From: Welwitschia mirabilis
Taxonomy: Eukaryota; Gnetophyta; Gnetopsida; Welwitschiales
Length of the DNA: 64,000 nt
Assembly: GCA_051453625.1 (NCBI GenBank)
Contig: JBOZIK010000001.1
Location: forward strand, 182,191,369 to 182,255,368
Direction: 5' to 3'
Both the position numbers and the translations under genes were made by a program. Positions 46,984 through 58,660 of the stretch are shown piece after piece (position 1 is the first letter of the stretch; every line of letters starts with the position of its first letter). The notes below the pieces were generated by a model. That model made no database searches. It saw nothing but the letters and a program-made list of their open reading frames with translations, and had not been told where the DNA came from.

Positions 46984-48309
46984 TGTTAGATTATATTTGC
47001 CAATTGATGTCAAACTAATTTCTCTTGTGTAGTGAAAATTGTTACATATTATATGCAGATGAGATTGAGTTTTGCAGGTGAAAGAATTGGATCAAAATGC
47101 ATCAGAAGATCTACTCAATTATGTTTACATCTAGTGGGAGTCGACCAAATTCTAAATGGATTAACCGCACCTAAAGTAGTCAAAACGAAATGAACTGAAC
47201 CCAGAGGGATCGACTGGATTTTAAAGGGGTAGACCGACCTATGATCTCAAAAACTAGTATCTCTGAACTAAATGGAAACAAGTCGACTAGATATTCAAGA
47301 GGTCAACTGGATTTGAGAAACTAACAGGTAATAGTCCCAAACTCAGAGGAAAGGGATCAACTAGATTTTCATGGAGTTGATCAAACCTGATAAGCTGATA
47401 ATCCATAGTTCCAGACTGAGAGGCAAGGAGTCAACTGGAACCAGGATGGAGTCGACTAACTTCTCATGGGGTTGATCGAATTTTTGTTTGGTTAACTAGA
47501 TAGTTCAGAAAAGAAAAAGTTGTAAATGTTGTGTATCCATTACCTAGTCATTTCTAGTTATTTATAGCCATTGGTGGTGTAATTAATTTGTAATAAATCC
47601 TAGTAACCCTCCATTATAGATAGCTAGATAATAGTTGATCTAGAGATCTTTTTAGCACTGTTCAAATTTGGCATTACTATAGTGGATCTAAAAAGATAAA
47701 ACTGTATTTTTCATTAGCACATCATTGGATTGATTCATATCTAATTGAGGAGATCTATACTTAGCAAAAGAACTACTCTCAGAATCAGATCTAAGATCTT
47801 CATCATTGTGGTCTATTAAAGAAATGCTCCATACATAATAATGATACTAAACATGTGATATCTAAGCTATCAAGGCTGCATTATGTTACATCTATTGGTT
47901 TTAAAGATTGAGACTTAGCCTATAAAAGTATGTTGTTAAAGGTTGAGACTTAGCTTGTAAAAGTCCATTGATAAGATTAAGACTTAGCCTGTAAAAGTCC
48001 ACTTGTAAGTGTTACAAGTGAAACTAGCAAAATCTGTGGAGTAATAGAGATTCAAGATCAATCTTGAGAGAAGCTCATCTTCGAGAGTAGAGTGGGGTAA
48101 CTCCTAAATCACTATAAATCATGTGTGCATCTAAATTGGTAGTTTATGTTTTTGTATTTTGATTCTTTACATTCTGTTTTTTATTTCTTAGATGCAAATT
48201 CTTTATTTCACTATTTTTACATGCAAGCTGTGATTAGATAATTTTGATCTGTTTTGAGCTTAAGTTTTTAAAAGAACCTATTCACCCCCTAGGATTCTCG
48301 ATCCTATCA
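46984..48309 (+). repeat. 3' LTR of element F
   Basis: 1326 bp, TGTTA...CCTATCA, collinear with the 5' LTR. The GGTCGACC-type field is at 47135-47510. Confidence 0.88.
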
Positions 48310-49010
48310 AACATATGTTATATAATTAGATGAAGGTTTAAGTTTTAGGTTGGTTTTGTTTTTGGTGATGANNNNNNNNNNTTTCTCTTCTATTCATGCA
48401 CTCTACCCTTTCATCATTTGATGACAATATTATAGCATTAGAAACATTTAGTTTTATGGTTATATTACTAAAGAAAATTTTCATTAATTCATTCTTGTAA
48501 GTAATTAAGGCATTTTAGGTTACTAAGAAAGTTCTTCCTGATATGATAGGAATTAATTGGTTTATTAAGTTCTCTATGTTCAAACCACAAAGTCTACTAG
48601 GAAGTAGAAACTATCAACTCTAATGATGATGTTCTTTATAAATTTTAATGGAATTTTAATAGATCTTTCTATTAATTGGAGTTCAAGTTTCATTTCTTAA
48701 GTCCTTTCAAGCCTAATTCCTTATAGGTTTTATAGAAAACCAAGCTTACACTAGCTTCTAAGTCTAATAAGGCTTGGTTGAGTTGTTTACTACCTATAGT
48801 AATAATAATTATAGGAGATCTAGGATCTTTATATTTTGATGTAATTAAGTTTTGGAGAACTATACTTGTTTGTTGGGCTAACAAATCTTTGCTTTTCACA
48901 TTCATATGCCTTTTTACAATGCATAAGTCTTTAAGGAATTTAGCATAGAAAGGTACTTGTTTGATGACTTCTAGAAGAGGGGTGTTTATTTTAAATTTCT
49001 TACAAATTTC
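48310..49010 (-). pseudogene. pro: Protease relic of element D
   Basis: Minus-strand ORF 48905-48690 reads KYKDPRSPIIIITIGSKQLN, then ALLDLEASVSLVFYKTYKEL, the gypsy PR active site with DLG changed to DLE. Downstream, GRTFLVT and NALITYKNELMK (about 48470-48550) are the LGRPFL-type end. After a 10-N gap (48372-48381) the words TNLKLKPSSNYITYV (48310-48360) reach the F insertion point, and the linker continues at 37727. No catalytic Gly remains. Confidence 0.78.
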
Positions 49011-49731
49011 TAGATCCTCTAATTACTTTTTTCATTATTTTGTCCTTTCTCAGTTATTGGGGAAAAGGTAAGGGTTCTTTGTATATGGGCAATGGATCTT
49101 TATTCTTATCCTTTTCTTTGTTTTCAATAGGGTTTTGTTTTTTCTTAATCTTAGTTTCTATGGATGATTTTCTAATTCTTTTCTACTTATAAGTTGTATA
49201 TATTTATTTTATTCTAATTGTTCTACCTCTTTAGTAAACTTGATTACCTTTTCATTTGGTTGTACACTTATGAGAAGTTTTCTTGTTTCTTTTTGGTTAA
49301 ATGATAAAAGGATGTAAAAAATGATTTGTTGGAGTTGGCTTATGCTTCATTCAACCCTTTGATTTATTTATGCTTGTGATTTCATAAACTTCTTGATGGT
49401 TTTCTCCCATGTATTAGAAAAAGTTATTTGACAGTTTGATAATGAAGGGTAATGATAGAAAGATGAGGAAAACAAATTTTTAGGTTGACAATTTTGTTAC
49501 AGGTTATTATCATACTTAAAAGAGAAACTAGGATGGTTTTATCAACTAGGATTATAAGTGTTTGAGTATGGATTGTTTTTAGGATTTTTTCATGGTTACC
49601 CTACCATGTTTACCTACTCATAGATTGTGTTTTAAAATAGAAAAATTCAAGGGCATTCAGCAATTTCATGAGTATCCATATGACAAATTACACATTTAGG
49701 CTTGGTAATCATGGATAAGGGTAAAGATTAG
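49011..49731 (-). pseudogene. gag: gag C-terminal part of element D, with zinc finger
   Basis: KPKCVICHMDTHEIAECP (49645-49705, minus) is an intact C-x2-C-x4-H-x4-C zinc knuckle directly beside the G insertion point. NPYSNTYNPS (about 49540-49575) is the Athila gag signature. SVQPNEKVIKFTKEVEQLE (about 49190-49260) leads to the PR junction. Stops are mostly TAA or TAG. The N-terminal half is at 62437-63300, on the other side of G. Confidence 0.75.
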
Positions 49732-50693
49732 TGATGGATGCTTATATGATGAATAAGTGAAAAAAATACCATTAAATAAAATTAAATAATATAAAATAAT
49801 ACTAGAAAAACATAGACACTTTGCTACTATTAACCTAAACATAAGCTCATACTATTAGATAAAAATAACCAAAAGCTTACTAAAGAACTAGTTGAGATTT
49901 AATCATTTAGCTCAAAATGCATCATCATAATAGTCTTATGATGAAGTTATTTGAACTAATCAGGTTGGTTTATTACTACTAAATTACTATGTACATATAT
50001 CACATCATATAGGAATGGTGAAAGTAATAAAACATGATATAGTTTAGATGAGATGCTAAACACTACTTATTTTTAAGTACTATTAATTATCCTAGTTTAT
50101 ACTCAGCTACACAAATAGGAACAAATAGAGATAATGTTACTTTTTTAAGTAATAAAGTATGCACATAATAATACTCAAATATGCTTTTTAGCTTTATATT
50201 AAAATATCCATTATTACATAAAGGTGCACTAAGGCTTATGTTCTCCTTTGCAGGTGACACTATGGAGTGTCAAGAATGTTGTTGTTTCCTTTGTAGGATA
50301 TTTAGAGCTCTCTTTCTTAACCTTCTTGTCCTATCTATTCCTAGAATATTTTGTCAAAAAGATCTCCACCATTAATAATAATCCTATTCTTATATCCTTA
50401 TTTGTTTTCTCTATTTCCATTATTTACTCCTTAGGAATAAGTATATGGTTGAGGTTTGTTATTATGTCTTTATTACCTCAACCTTATTTTTCATCTCTAT
50501 GTCGTATGACATGTTGCACCTGAAATGAAATAATAAATATACATACTAACTTATAAACATACTAATTAACTAATATATTAATTAGTAATTATACTAATAA
50601 ATAAAAATATCTATTATTACTTATAATGCATGATTAAGATAATAAAAACATTTCATTAATCAGTATAATTTACATTAAAATTTATTCTCATCA
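49732..50693 (-). repeat. 3' LTR of element G
   Basis: 962 bp. Minus-strand start TGATGAGAATAAATTTTAAT, end ..TATAAGCATCCATCA. Matches 61353-62436. ORFs 50181-50375 and 50248-50523 lie inside the LTR and are not genes. Confidence 0.88.
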
Positions 50694-50705
50694 GTTCCTC
50701 CAAGC
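50694..50705 (-). other. Polypurine tract of element G
   Basis: GCTTGGAGGAAC on the minus strand, immediately before the LTR start TGATGAG. Confidence 0.7.
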
Positions 50706-50939
50706 TTAAGGTTTTTTTAGTTTCTTAAAAGATGTATAAAAGAGAGAAATAAATAACCTCATTATTTTCCTTTTCTTCTTTTGAAAATAAATAAGTGCTT
50801 CCTATTGGATTCTAAGTCCTCTCTTTATTTGTTTGGTTGAACAAACTATTTCGTCTTTTCCAAGGCCTCCAAAATCCTTTTTTTTTAATTCCTCCTAAAG
50901 AGAAAGATAATTAAAATCTATAATCTTTGTTTTATCCTA

Positions 50940-53260
50940 TTCAGAGCTACTTTATGCCCTAGAATCTATCTCATGGAGGAGCTCTTAACTTGGTTGGATC
51001 TCCTCTCTTTCTCTTAGGAGCTTAAGGGGCCTTTGCTTTAGGACTTTGTGGCATACATTTGGGTCCTAGACTTGTCCTAACTTGTAATTTGTATCTTGAG
51101 ATCTCCCTAAGGGGAACTACATACATTTTAGAGGAATCTTTATTCCCCAATTTTGAAAAAATATTCATGAATGTGCCTCTCAGCATAGTTATGTACTAAA
51201 TAATTTCAGCTCTAAAAGAGTATAGCTGCTAAAAATATTGAGAGGACATAGTAAAAACTTTAACATTCAATTCTCACTCTTCTAATAACATATAAAATTT
51301 TGTCATAGTGTGATTCAAAAAAATTTTAAGTTATTTTATGGGAAATTTTGTTCCTTTCTAAACAATTTCATGTCATAATGGTTTAATATCTTTCTTGTAA
51401 TTATGAAAAATGTGACTTAGATTAGACCACTCTCCAAAAGTTTTATGAATAATACTCTCTAAATTCTCTTTTAATATATCAATAAAGTCTTACAACTCCT
51501 AGGAGTAATAGTTAAGGATATGTGTCATAGTTAATTCTTTATTTCTGAATCCAATCTACTTACCTAGCTTTACTTCTATGATATAAAGCTCATAAAGAAA
51601 TCTCATGTTTTTTTTTATAAATTTTGAAAAATGAGTTGGGTATACTCAGAGCTTATTATTATAATATCCTTATTTAACTTTACATGAGATTCTCTTAGAG
51701 TATTAATAATACTCAACTTTATTTTTTCTTTCATCTTACCAAATAAAGTTAAAGAAGTTGAAGGAATTTCCTAAATCTAACTTATTGCTCTTTTGATTTC
51801 CTCCCTTATTTCTAATGAAAATTCTTTTATTGATAAATCATGTGGAGGTTAACTAAAAGGGCTTGCCTCTTCCATTTAACTTTTAAAATCCTTATTTTCT
51901 TCTATTATCTAATCCATGGCTTTCTTATTGGCTTCCAAAAGGAATTAATAGTATTCTAAAGAATTCTAAGATTCAAGCCATTTATGTCTATATTCTTAGA
52001 CCACTTCATAGATCTTCATGAATATTTCATTCATTCCCAATAGGTCTAAATTTAAATATTCCCTATTTAAGGGTATAATCCCTTTATTGTGCAAAAATGT
52101 GATGAATTTTTGCTACTATTCTATATATTCAGCATCATATTTTTTGCTTGAATCCAAATTCTATAATACAGATACTGCCTATTTGGCCTTTTCCTTAAAA
52201 AATTTTCTAATTTTATCCTTCCTTTGGTAGCCATCTCTAGTTTAGTAATGTGTTTATAAGCTCTTTGTAATTTCTTACTTAGATATTTAAAAAATTCAGA
52301 GAGCTGAATATTTTCTTCTTTGTTGGTGATCTTGTGATGTAACTTTTCATTGATTTATTTTCCTTAAATTAACCTATGTCTTAAGAATTTATTTTTAATT
52401 TTTAAATTACCAACTTAATTTTGTAATGGTAAACCTTCCTCTTTTTTACTTAGATAGGTTTTAATTTCATCTTTGATTGGGTTTAAAGAACTATAGAAGC
52501 TATCAAATTTGTCTTCCTCTAGTTCTTTAGAGAATTAACCAAACTAAAATAGATGGAAAGGCAAAAATTCTTTAAATATGAATTGGGTTGGATGTTGTGA
52601 TATGATTAAGGAAACCAGTAGTAAAGCTAGACTTTGAGGGATAGAAGATAATTTCCATAATTCCCTAACTTCAAACAAACTCTGAATATATACTTAGATA
52701 CAAGACTTCTTTTGTTATAATGGAATTTTATTTTTACTGAATATGAGATTTATTATAGAGTAAAATCCAATTCCTACTACATCTAAACATTTAATTCCAA
52801 CTTTATTCAATTTTGTAATATGTGTCACCAATCCTAAAAATATCCCTTTTGTAATATTTACATTTATGTGATTTTTCTTTTCCTTTACTGCTATCGTCAT
52901 ATATAGGCTATGTAATGTGATATGATTTTTCTTGTGAATAATGGATATCAAATTACTAGCAATAATTTTGGAAATAATAAATATTTATGGCTCTATATCT
53001 TTATGTACTAGTATTCTTCCTTGGATTGTCACTTCTCTTAGTAGACTCATACTTAGATTTATATCTTCCTTTTGTTGGTATCATTAATGGACTTTTCACT
53101 AGGTGATAGCTGAAAATTTTCTCTTAATTATTTTTAGGTAATTACTATTCTTTGGTTTTCCATAATGATTTTTTAATATAGTTTTAGCATCATTGATTCT
53201 CAAGTTTTTGTAAAATTCATATATAGATTTCAAAGAAAATTTTTCATTTAAAGTAAGTCA
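50940..53260 (-). pseudogene. Long extra ORF relic of element G, 3' of pol, function unknown
   Basis: About 750 codons of coherent but broken minus-strand reading. ORF 52951-52715 holds HITLHSLYMTIAVKEKKNHI then NVNITKGIFLGLV. Below it the same frame continues through single stops (QVYIQ..FEVRELWKLSSIP), with a frameshift near 52220. Then come charged, coiled-coil-like segments (KFITFLHNKGIIPLNREYLN; NPLNYYS- and FIDILKENLESI-type words) and a basic Pro/Lys-rich end (SLGPKCMPQSPKAKAP, about 51020-51065). Stops are nearly all TAA or TAG where Gln suits. The first segment faintly recalls the plant transposon protein core. I do not recognise the family. Confidence 0.5.
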
Positions 53261-54289
53261 CTTATATCATCCTAGCTCGATAATTATCTATTTGAGCTCT
53301 AGCAAGTTGTGGTTTGAAATATCTTGAGAAAAGTCTAACGATGAAATAACCCTACATTCTAAAAAAATATTTTCTAGTGTTGAAGTTAGATATGAAAAAA
53401 CATGTACAATAGAGAAATTCTTGGAACAAAGAACCATTAAAAATATCTCACTAAGTAAAAATTGGCTTCCTAGGCATGTAAAACATTATTAAAGCAGATG
53501 TAAAAATATTTCCTATATGGAATTCATTTAACTCTCTTGAGAAGTAATGTTTGACATGCTTTTGAATGTTTAAAGTAAAATATTAACAATACTTGAAATT
53601 TTTACTCAAATAAATTCCATCATTGTCGAGAAGCTTGAAAACAAAAAAGCAAATAAACATGATAAGGTAAAATGTAGGGATGAACATAGAAATTACTAAC
53701 CTATTTTTTTACTTTAAATAGGTAAAAAGTTCATACTTATTATTGTATTAAATTCACACATTTAAGCAGTAAATGAGAAATCTTTCTGTAAAGAAAATAG
53801 TTGTAACTAGAAATTTTTATACTTCACTAATTTTGAAAAAATTTGAATGACATGTTGATAAGGTGTAAATTGAAAAAATTTTCTAAGCTAAAGCTAATAT
53901 CATAGATGTTGATATGGTTAAGATGACATGGGACTAGCCTTGTGATAAAAGTCATTAAAAATGAAAAGGGATCATGAAGAATGAGTTTAAGTGGAATTAT
54001 GAATTAATGAAAAGATATATTTAAGTGTTGATTACTCTTCATAACATTGGGTTAACAAGGATTATAAAGAACTCTTGAGTTCTTAACAAGAGTTGTCGAA
54101 TTCATTATGATACCAGTCGAAAGATTTTGAAGATGGTCATTATTCTTGATGGAGTCCTTTGAATTTCAACCATCATCATTATAAAAATGAGTAATAATAA
54201 GAAAGTAAAGTATCTTGATAGAGTTATATAATAAAGATGATGGGGATCATTAATAATGAGATATTCCTCTTTCAGAAGCAACTTTAAAA
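53261..54289. other. Unassigned 3' region of element G
   Basis: No recognisable coding region or structure. The frame 54105-54317 (minus) is low-complexity. Confidence 0.45.
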
Positions 54290-55010
54290 GGAAATTTTGG
54301 ATTGAAATATAGTCCAAAGCATCATCTTTGGACTTGTACCAATCAAGATCTAAAACTTGCTTGTAAATGATCTAGCTTGAAATCTGATTTGAAGTTCTAA
54401 CTTTGGATCAGTGTCAGTCAACTAAGTGATCTTATTTCTTGTGTATAGAGTGAAGAAGTCATCGGGTTAGCTTGAAATCCATCTGAAAGTTTTTAATTCA
54501 AGTCAATGTTGGTTAATAATGAGATTTTATTTGATTATAGGTTTTAAAGCATAAGAATATAAATAATTTATCTTAAGATTTGGCTCAAATTTTTAGATTT
54601 AAGTTGGTGTTAGCCAAAAGATTCAAGTTTTCTTCACAGTAGTTTAATCTAAAATCTAACTCAAACTTTTGGCTTTGGGGTTGGTGTCAATCAACCAAGT
54701 GATCTTTTTAATTTTAAGGCCCATTTTATGTTGGAATAGAAACATTAGTAACTTTTATTTCTTATTTATCCTTGAAAAAAATAAAATAAAATCTTTTCTA
54801 AGATATTAGATATAGCCTAAAAAGAATTTTCTTTTAATTAAAAGTATCTGCAAGATCTTTAATAATTACTTGGTATAGCAATTTATGGTATCAAAGTTTA
54901 GTGGATTTCTATAATAGCATGTAGTTTTGGAAATCTAAACTAATCATAAATCAATCTAAAGTTCTAATTTTAGGATGAATATTGGTGAATTTGGGATTCC
55001 TCAGTCTAGA
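54290..55010 (+). repeat. Degenerate tandem repeats, units of about 90-120 bases
   Basis: At least five related units, each with a CTTGAAATC/CTAAAATC word, a CTCAAA/TCTGAAAGTT word, a TTTGG(A/G)TCAGTGTCAGT/GGTTGGTGTCAAT word and AACCAAGTGATCTT. Clear starts lie near 54341, 54447, 54560, 54644 and 54928. Tandem repeats in the 3' region are described for Tat-type elements such as Retand. Confidence 0.55.
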
Positions 55011-55166
55011 CTTGCTTTAAGATTTTCATTAATACTTGGCATACTTTAGCTATTGACAAAATATAGATATTGCTTTTACTTAGTCCTTTGCTTTAAGACT
55101 AAACACATGTGCATTAAGTAACTTAAAATAAATTGCACTTATCAAGTATGATAGTAAGACTTGTAC

Positions 55167-55173
55167 TATAAAT
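55167..55173 (+). promoter_or_regulatory. TATA box for the antisense ORF of element G
   Basis: TATAAAT (within ACTATAAATCTC), 104 bases before the ATG at 55277, on the strand opposite to G's pol. Confidence 0.45.
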
Positions 55174-55276
55174 CTCATTCTTTACATGTTAATCATCGAT
55201 TACTCTTTACTAGAGCTTAAGAATTTCTTCACTTAATTATTTTCCACTCTTTCTTATCTTTTCTTCATTAATTCTT

Positions 55277-55690
55277 ATGGCTTTCACTTCTCCTCCTTCT
55301 CCCATTATTACCTTTAGCATCAAGAAGGTGAAGAGTTATTTGTTCAACTTGGATTATACACAGATAGATATGTGCATTAGCAATTTAGATCCCTAGTCAC
55401 CTTAAGTCTCTGTTAGATCTGAAAATATGGTACTATAGTATTCTTAATATGATTACAAATCCACTATTAAGGTCTTGGACACCTTAGATTCCTTCATTAC
55501 TGAGGTTAGTAAAGATCATTTTGGTAGTGGTATCATTCTCCTGAGTTTTAGTCCTATGATCCATCACATGATGGGTGAGAGTGAGAATCAAGAAACTATG
55601 TTAATAACTTAGTTATGGGAATTCATCTTGAAACATTTCTTTGGGCACGCTAGCTAGCCAAATGTAGGTGACATAGAAAAGGGTTAATTA
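55277..55690 (+). pseudogene. Antisense extra ORF of element G
   Basis: ATG 55277 opens MAFTSPPSPIITFSIKKVKS, then YLFNLDYTQIDMCISNLDP, then stops that all fall where Gln would fit, then KSTIKVLDTLDSFITEVSKD, HFGSGIILLSFSPMIHHMMG and ESENQETMLIT. It has the opposite orientation to gag-pol and lies between integrase and the 3' LTR. Antisense ORFs in this position are known from Tat-lineage elements (Grande, Retand); similarity to their proteins is not tested. Product unknown. Confidence 0.5.
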
Positions 55691-56540
55691 GTTTCAAGAC
55701 ATAAACCTTGTTCTTAGACTTTCTAAACTAAACCTTACCAAAACATTTAATGAGCCCACCTAGAAAAGACTAATATACTATTATAATCTTTAGTTGAGAT
55801 GCATCTATTACCACCAGGTAATAATTCTATAGGGTAAACATCTACTACTAGGTATTATCACAAGAGAAATAAGTTTTTTGGATACTATAAGAATTGCGTG
55901 GCTTAAGTTTGTGATTTACTTAGTGATTTGAGAAGTTTTTTTGTTGTTATTCTATAACTGGATGTAATAAACTATTTTGTTTAATCAAATTGTTTGCTTT
56001 TATTTTATATAAAATTTCTTATACTATTTTATTTTATCATGGATACATTAATTTCATTAAAGATAATTCAAAATCATTAGAAAACTTTGAATCTTTCCCT
56101 TAGCTCAAATATAATTAATGATTATACATGCTATTGAATTAAAAATATTTGGATACACATTCCATCATAGAATATTTTCCCTGGTGTACTTACAATAGAA
56201 CATTGTGGTAGTTTTTATCTTTCTCTTTCTTCTCTTTTTATTTATGTTTTTTTAATATATATTTAAAAGTATTATATTCTATGATGAAACATGTCGCTCT
56301 AATCTTTATGATAAATATAATGCACAATTTCATATTGAAGACTTACCAAGTTAGTATCTTGCTTTATAATCATAACATTCACTTTAAATAATCTAATAAA
56401 TTGGTAGACTGAATAAACCTTAAATAAATGACATGTCCTTTATTATTTAATTTTAGAATTTATTTTATAGGTATAGTGAAATTATTCTTTCACTTTAATT
56501 TAAATGTTTTTATTTTAATTTTAATTTGTAAATATCTTTT
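55691..56540. other. Unassigned, element G
   Basis: A+T-rich region between the antisense ORF and the integrase end. No gene is seen. Confidence 0.45.
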
Positions 56541-57290
56541 TTTTCCATACTATAGTTCATATCGAGTAAATCTCGTGGTATGTTTTTAAATTATTCTATA
56601 AGCCTATAGAGCTTCATTTAATTTATCAGCCCAATTGGTTTTCTTACTATTTTTAACTTTTATTAATATTTGATTTAGTTCTTTATTAATTACTTCAGGT
56701 TGGTTATTAGATTAAGGGTAATAGGTAGTAGAGAATCTGTAGTGCATCCTAAACTTAGTCAAGAGTTTTTGAAAGACTTCACTAAATAAATGGATCCCTC
56801 TATCATATGTAAGACTGTAGGAGGCTCTAAACTAATAGATACTATTTCTAAGGAAGAAGTTGATCATAGTTTAGAAAGAATAATTAGTTACAACATAAAC
56901 CTCAACTCATTTAGTGAAGTAATCAACATAGACTAAAATATATATTTTTCTAAAGGATGGAGGATTTGTAGGCATAATAATATCTATTCCCCATATATTA
57001 AAATCTTTAATTATCTAAATTCATTATTGTGGTAGTTCTAACTTTTGATTAAATGTCCCTTCTCTTTAACATTTATCACAACCTTGGATATAAACATTTG
57101 AATCCTTAGATATAGTGGGCCAATAGTATCCCATATGGAGAATTTTCATTATACTTCTTTTCATACCATAATGTCCTCCTCCTTTTTCTTTATGAGCTTT
57201 TTTTAACATTTCATTTTTTAGATTTTCTTCTATACATTTTCTGATAACATAACCCTTACATTCTCTAAATAACATTTTATCATGCCAAAT
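56541..57290 (-). pseudogene. pol: Integrase relic of element G
   Basis: ORF 57275-57066 reads KEKGGGHYGMKRSIMKILHM then GYYWP and CDKC, the zinc-binding HHCC domain with the final Cys pair intact. The core follows to the left with YVDYFTKWVEV-like words (about 56890-56930) and a second-Asp region near 56810 (YDRG/IHLFSEVF). The end near 56560-56640 reads NWADKLNEA. Stops and frameshifts are moderate. Confidence 0.75.
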
Positions 57291-58660
57291 ATAATCTCTA
57301 GATTTCCTTAGTAACCTTTTATTCCCTCTTAATAGTAAGTCGTAAAAGATGGTAATCTTTTTCTTAGAAGAAAGTTAACTATATCATCATATCATGAATT
57401 TGTTTATCACTTGAAAAGATGTTCATCTAAAACCTCATCTTCTATGTTGAGTTGTTCTTCATCTGAAAACTCTAATCCTTAGAGGTGATCTACTACAACA
57501 TTTTCTATTCCTTTCATATTTATAATTTTTAAATCAAACTCTTTCATTAATAATATTCATCTCATAATTATCAAGTGTGCTTCTTTCTTGTTCATTAGAA
57601 ATGTAATGGCACTTTATGTAGTATGAACTTGCACGTTATAATCTAAAATATAATGTCTAAATTTTTCTAATGCCATTACCACTACCAAAAACTTGTTTTT
57701 TTTTGTTATTTTATAGTTTTGTTGAGCTTGAAGTTCTTTCTAATATAATCAATAACATAAGATTTACTATATTCATCTTTTTATCCTAAAACTATTTCCA
57801 TATCATAATGAGATGCATCAGTTATAATGTAAAGTGGGCTTGTCCAATTTGGCCCTTGTAAAATAGGTGCTGATAAAAGTTTATCCTTTAAGGTTTAGTA
57901 AGCATGTTAAAATTCATCAGTACATTCATATTTCACATCCTTTTCTAAAAGGTTACTTAAATTTTAGCAACTTTACTAAAGTTAGATTTGAATCTTCTAT
58001 AGTATCTAATGTATCATAGGAAATTTCTCAATTCTTTTAATTTGGTTGAAGGTGGGATTTATTTTGTAGCGTTAATCTTATATTTACTAGTTTCAATCCA
58101 TTTTTGAGAAATCTTATGTTCTAGTACTATTCCTTCTATCACTATAAGATAAATTTTTTACTAGCTAAGTCTAAAGCATTTTTATTCACATCTCTATAAA
58201 ACTCTTTTTTGTTTGTTAATTAATTCTTCAAAGTTATTTCCAAACATTGAGAAATCATCCATAGATACTTTGACTGATCTTTCTATCATATCTTGAAAAA
58301 TGCTATTTACTAACCTTTGAAATGTAGTGGAAGCATTACATAATTCAAATGATAGTACTTTATAGGCATAGGTACCCCAATAGCAAGTGAAATTTATTTT
58401 GAATTAGTCCTCTAAAGCTATAGGAACTTGCTTATAGTCACTATATCCATCTATAAAGCTGTAGTACTTATATCCAAATACTCTTTCTAGAACTTGGTCT
58501 ATAAATAGAAGAGGAAAGTAACTTTTATAAGTTGCAATATTTAACATTTTGAAGTCTATACACACTCTTCATTTATTTTTTTTCTTTATCAAAACTATCA
58601 TAATACTAATCCATTTTGAATCAGATATAAGATAGATGAATCTTACATACAAAAATTTGA
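57291..58660 (-). pseudogene. pol: Reverse transcriptase and RNase H relic of element G
   Basis: On the minus strand FIDQVLERVFGYKYYSFIDG (about 58440-58510), then ELCNASTTF (about 58320-58346), then SVKVSMDDFSMFGNNFEE (about 58220-58275). Both catalytic Asp residues of the YMDD box are present, with Ser in place of Tyr. The thumb runs to about 57960. RNase H (about 57540-57900) is badly decayed. Spacing is normal for gypsy RT. Confidence 0.78.

Larger units (their letters stand above)
37728..48309 (+). mobile_element. Non-autonomous copia-like element F (gag-PR plus an extra gene, no RT or IN seen)
   Basis: Paired LTRs of about 1.33 kb start TGTTA and end ATCCTATCA. A tRNA-Met-type primer site follows the first, and a polypurine tract AAAGGAGAAGA precedes the second. 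Flanks AAAAT (37723-37727) and AACAT (48310-48314) match 4 of 5 as a target duplication. Inside are gag-PR 1, extra gene 1, gap, gag-PR 2, extra gene 2, gap, extra gene 3. The ends resemble the SIRE/Maximus copia style. RT and integrase are absent from all visible parts; the two 100-N gaps could hide LTRs or more. Confidence 0.8.

Noticed and set aside
50181-50523. Two overlapping plus-strand frames with hydrophobic stretches
   Set aside because: They lie inside the G LTR, and the same region of the other LTR does not keep them open.
56541-58660. Endogenous pararetrovirus instead of a retrotransposon, because of the RT
   Set aside because: Paired LTRs, target duplication, polypurine tract and an HHCC integrase domain identify a gypsy element.
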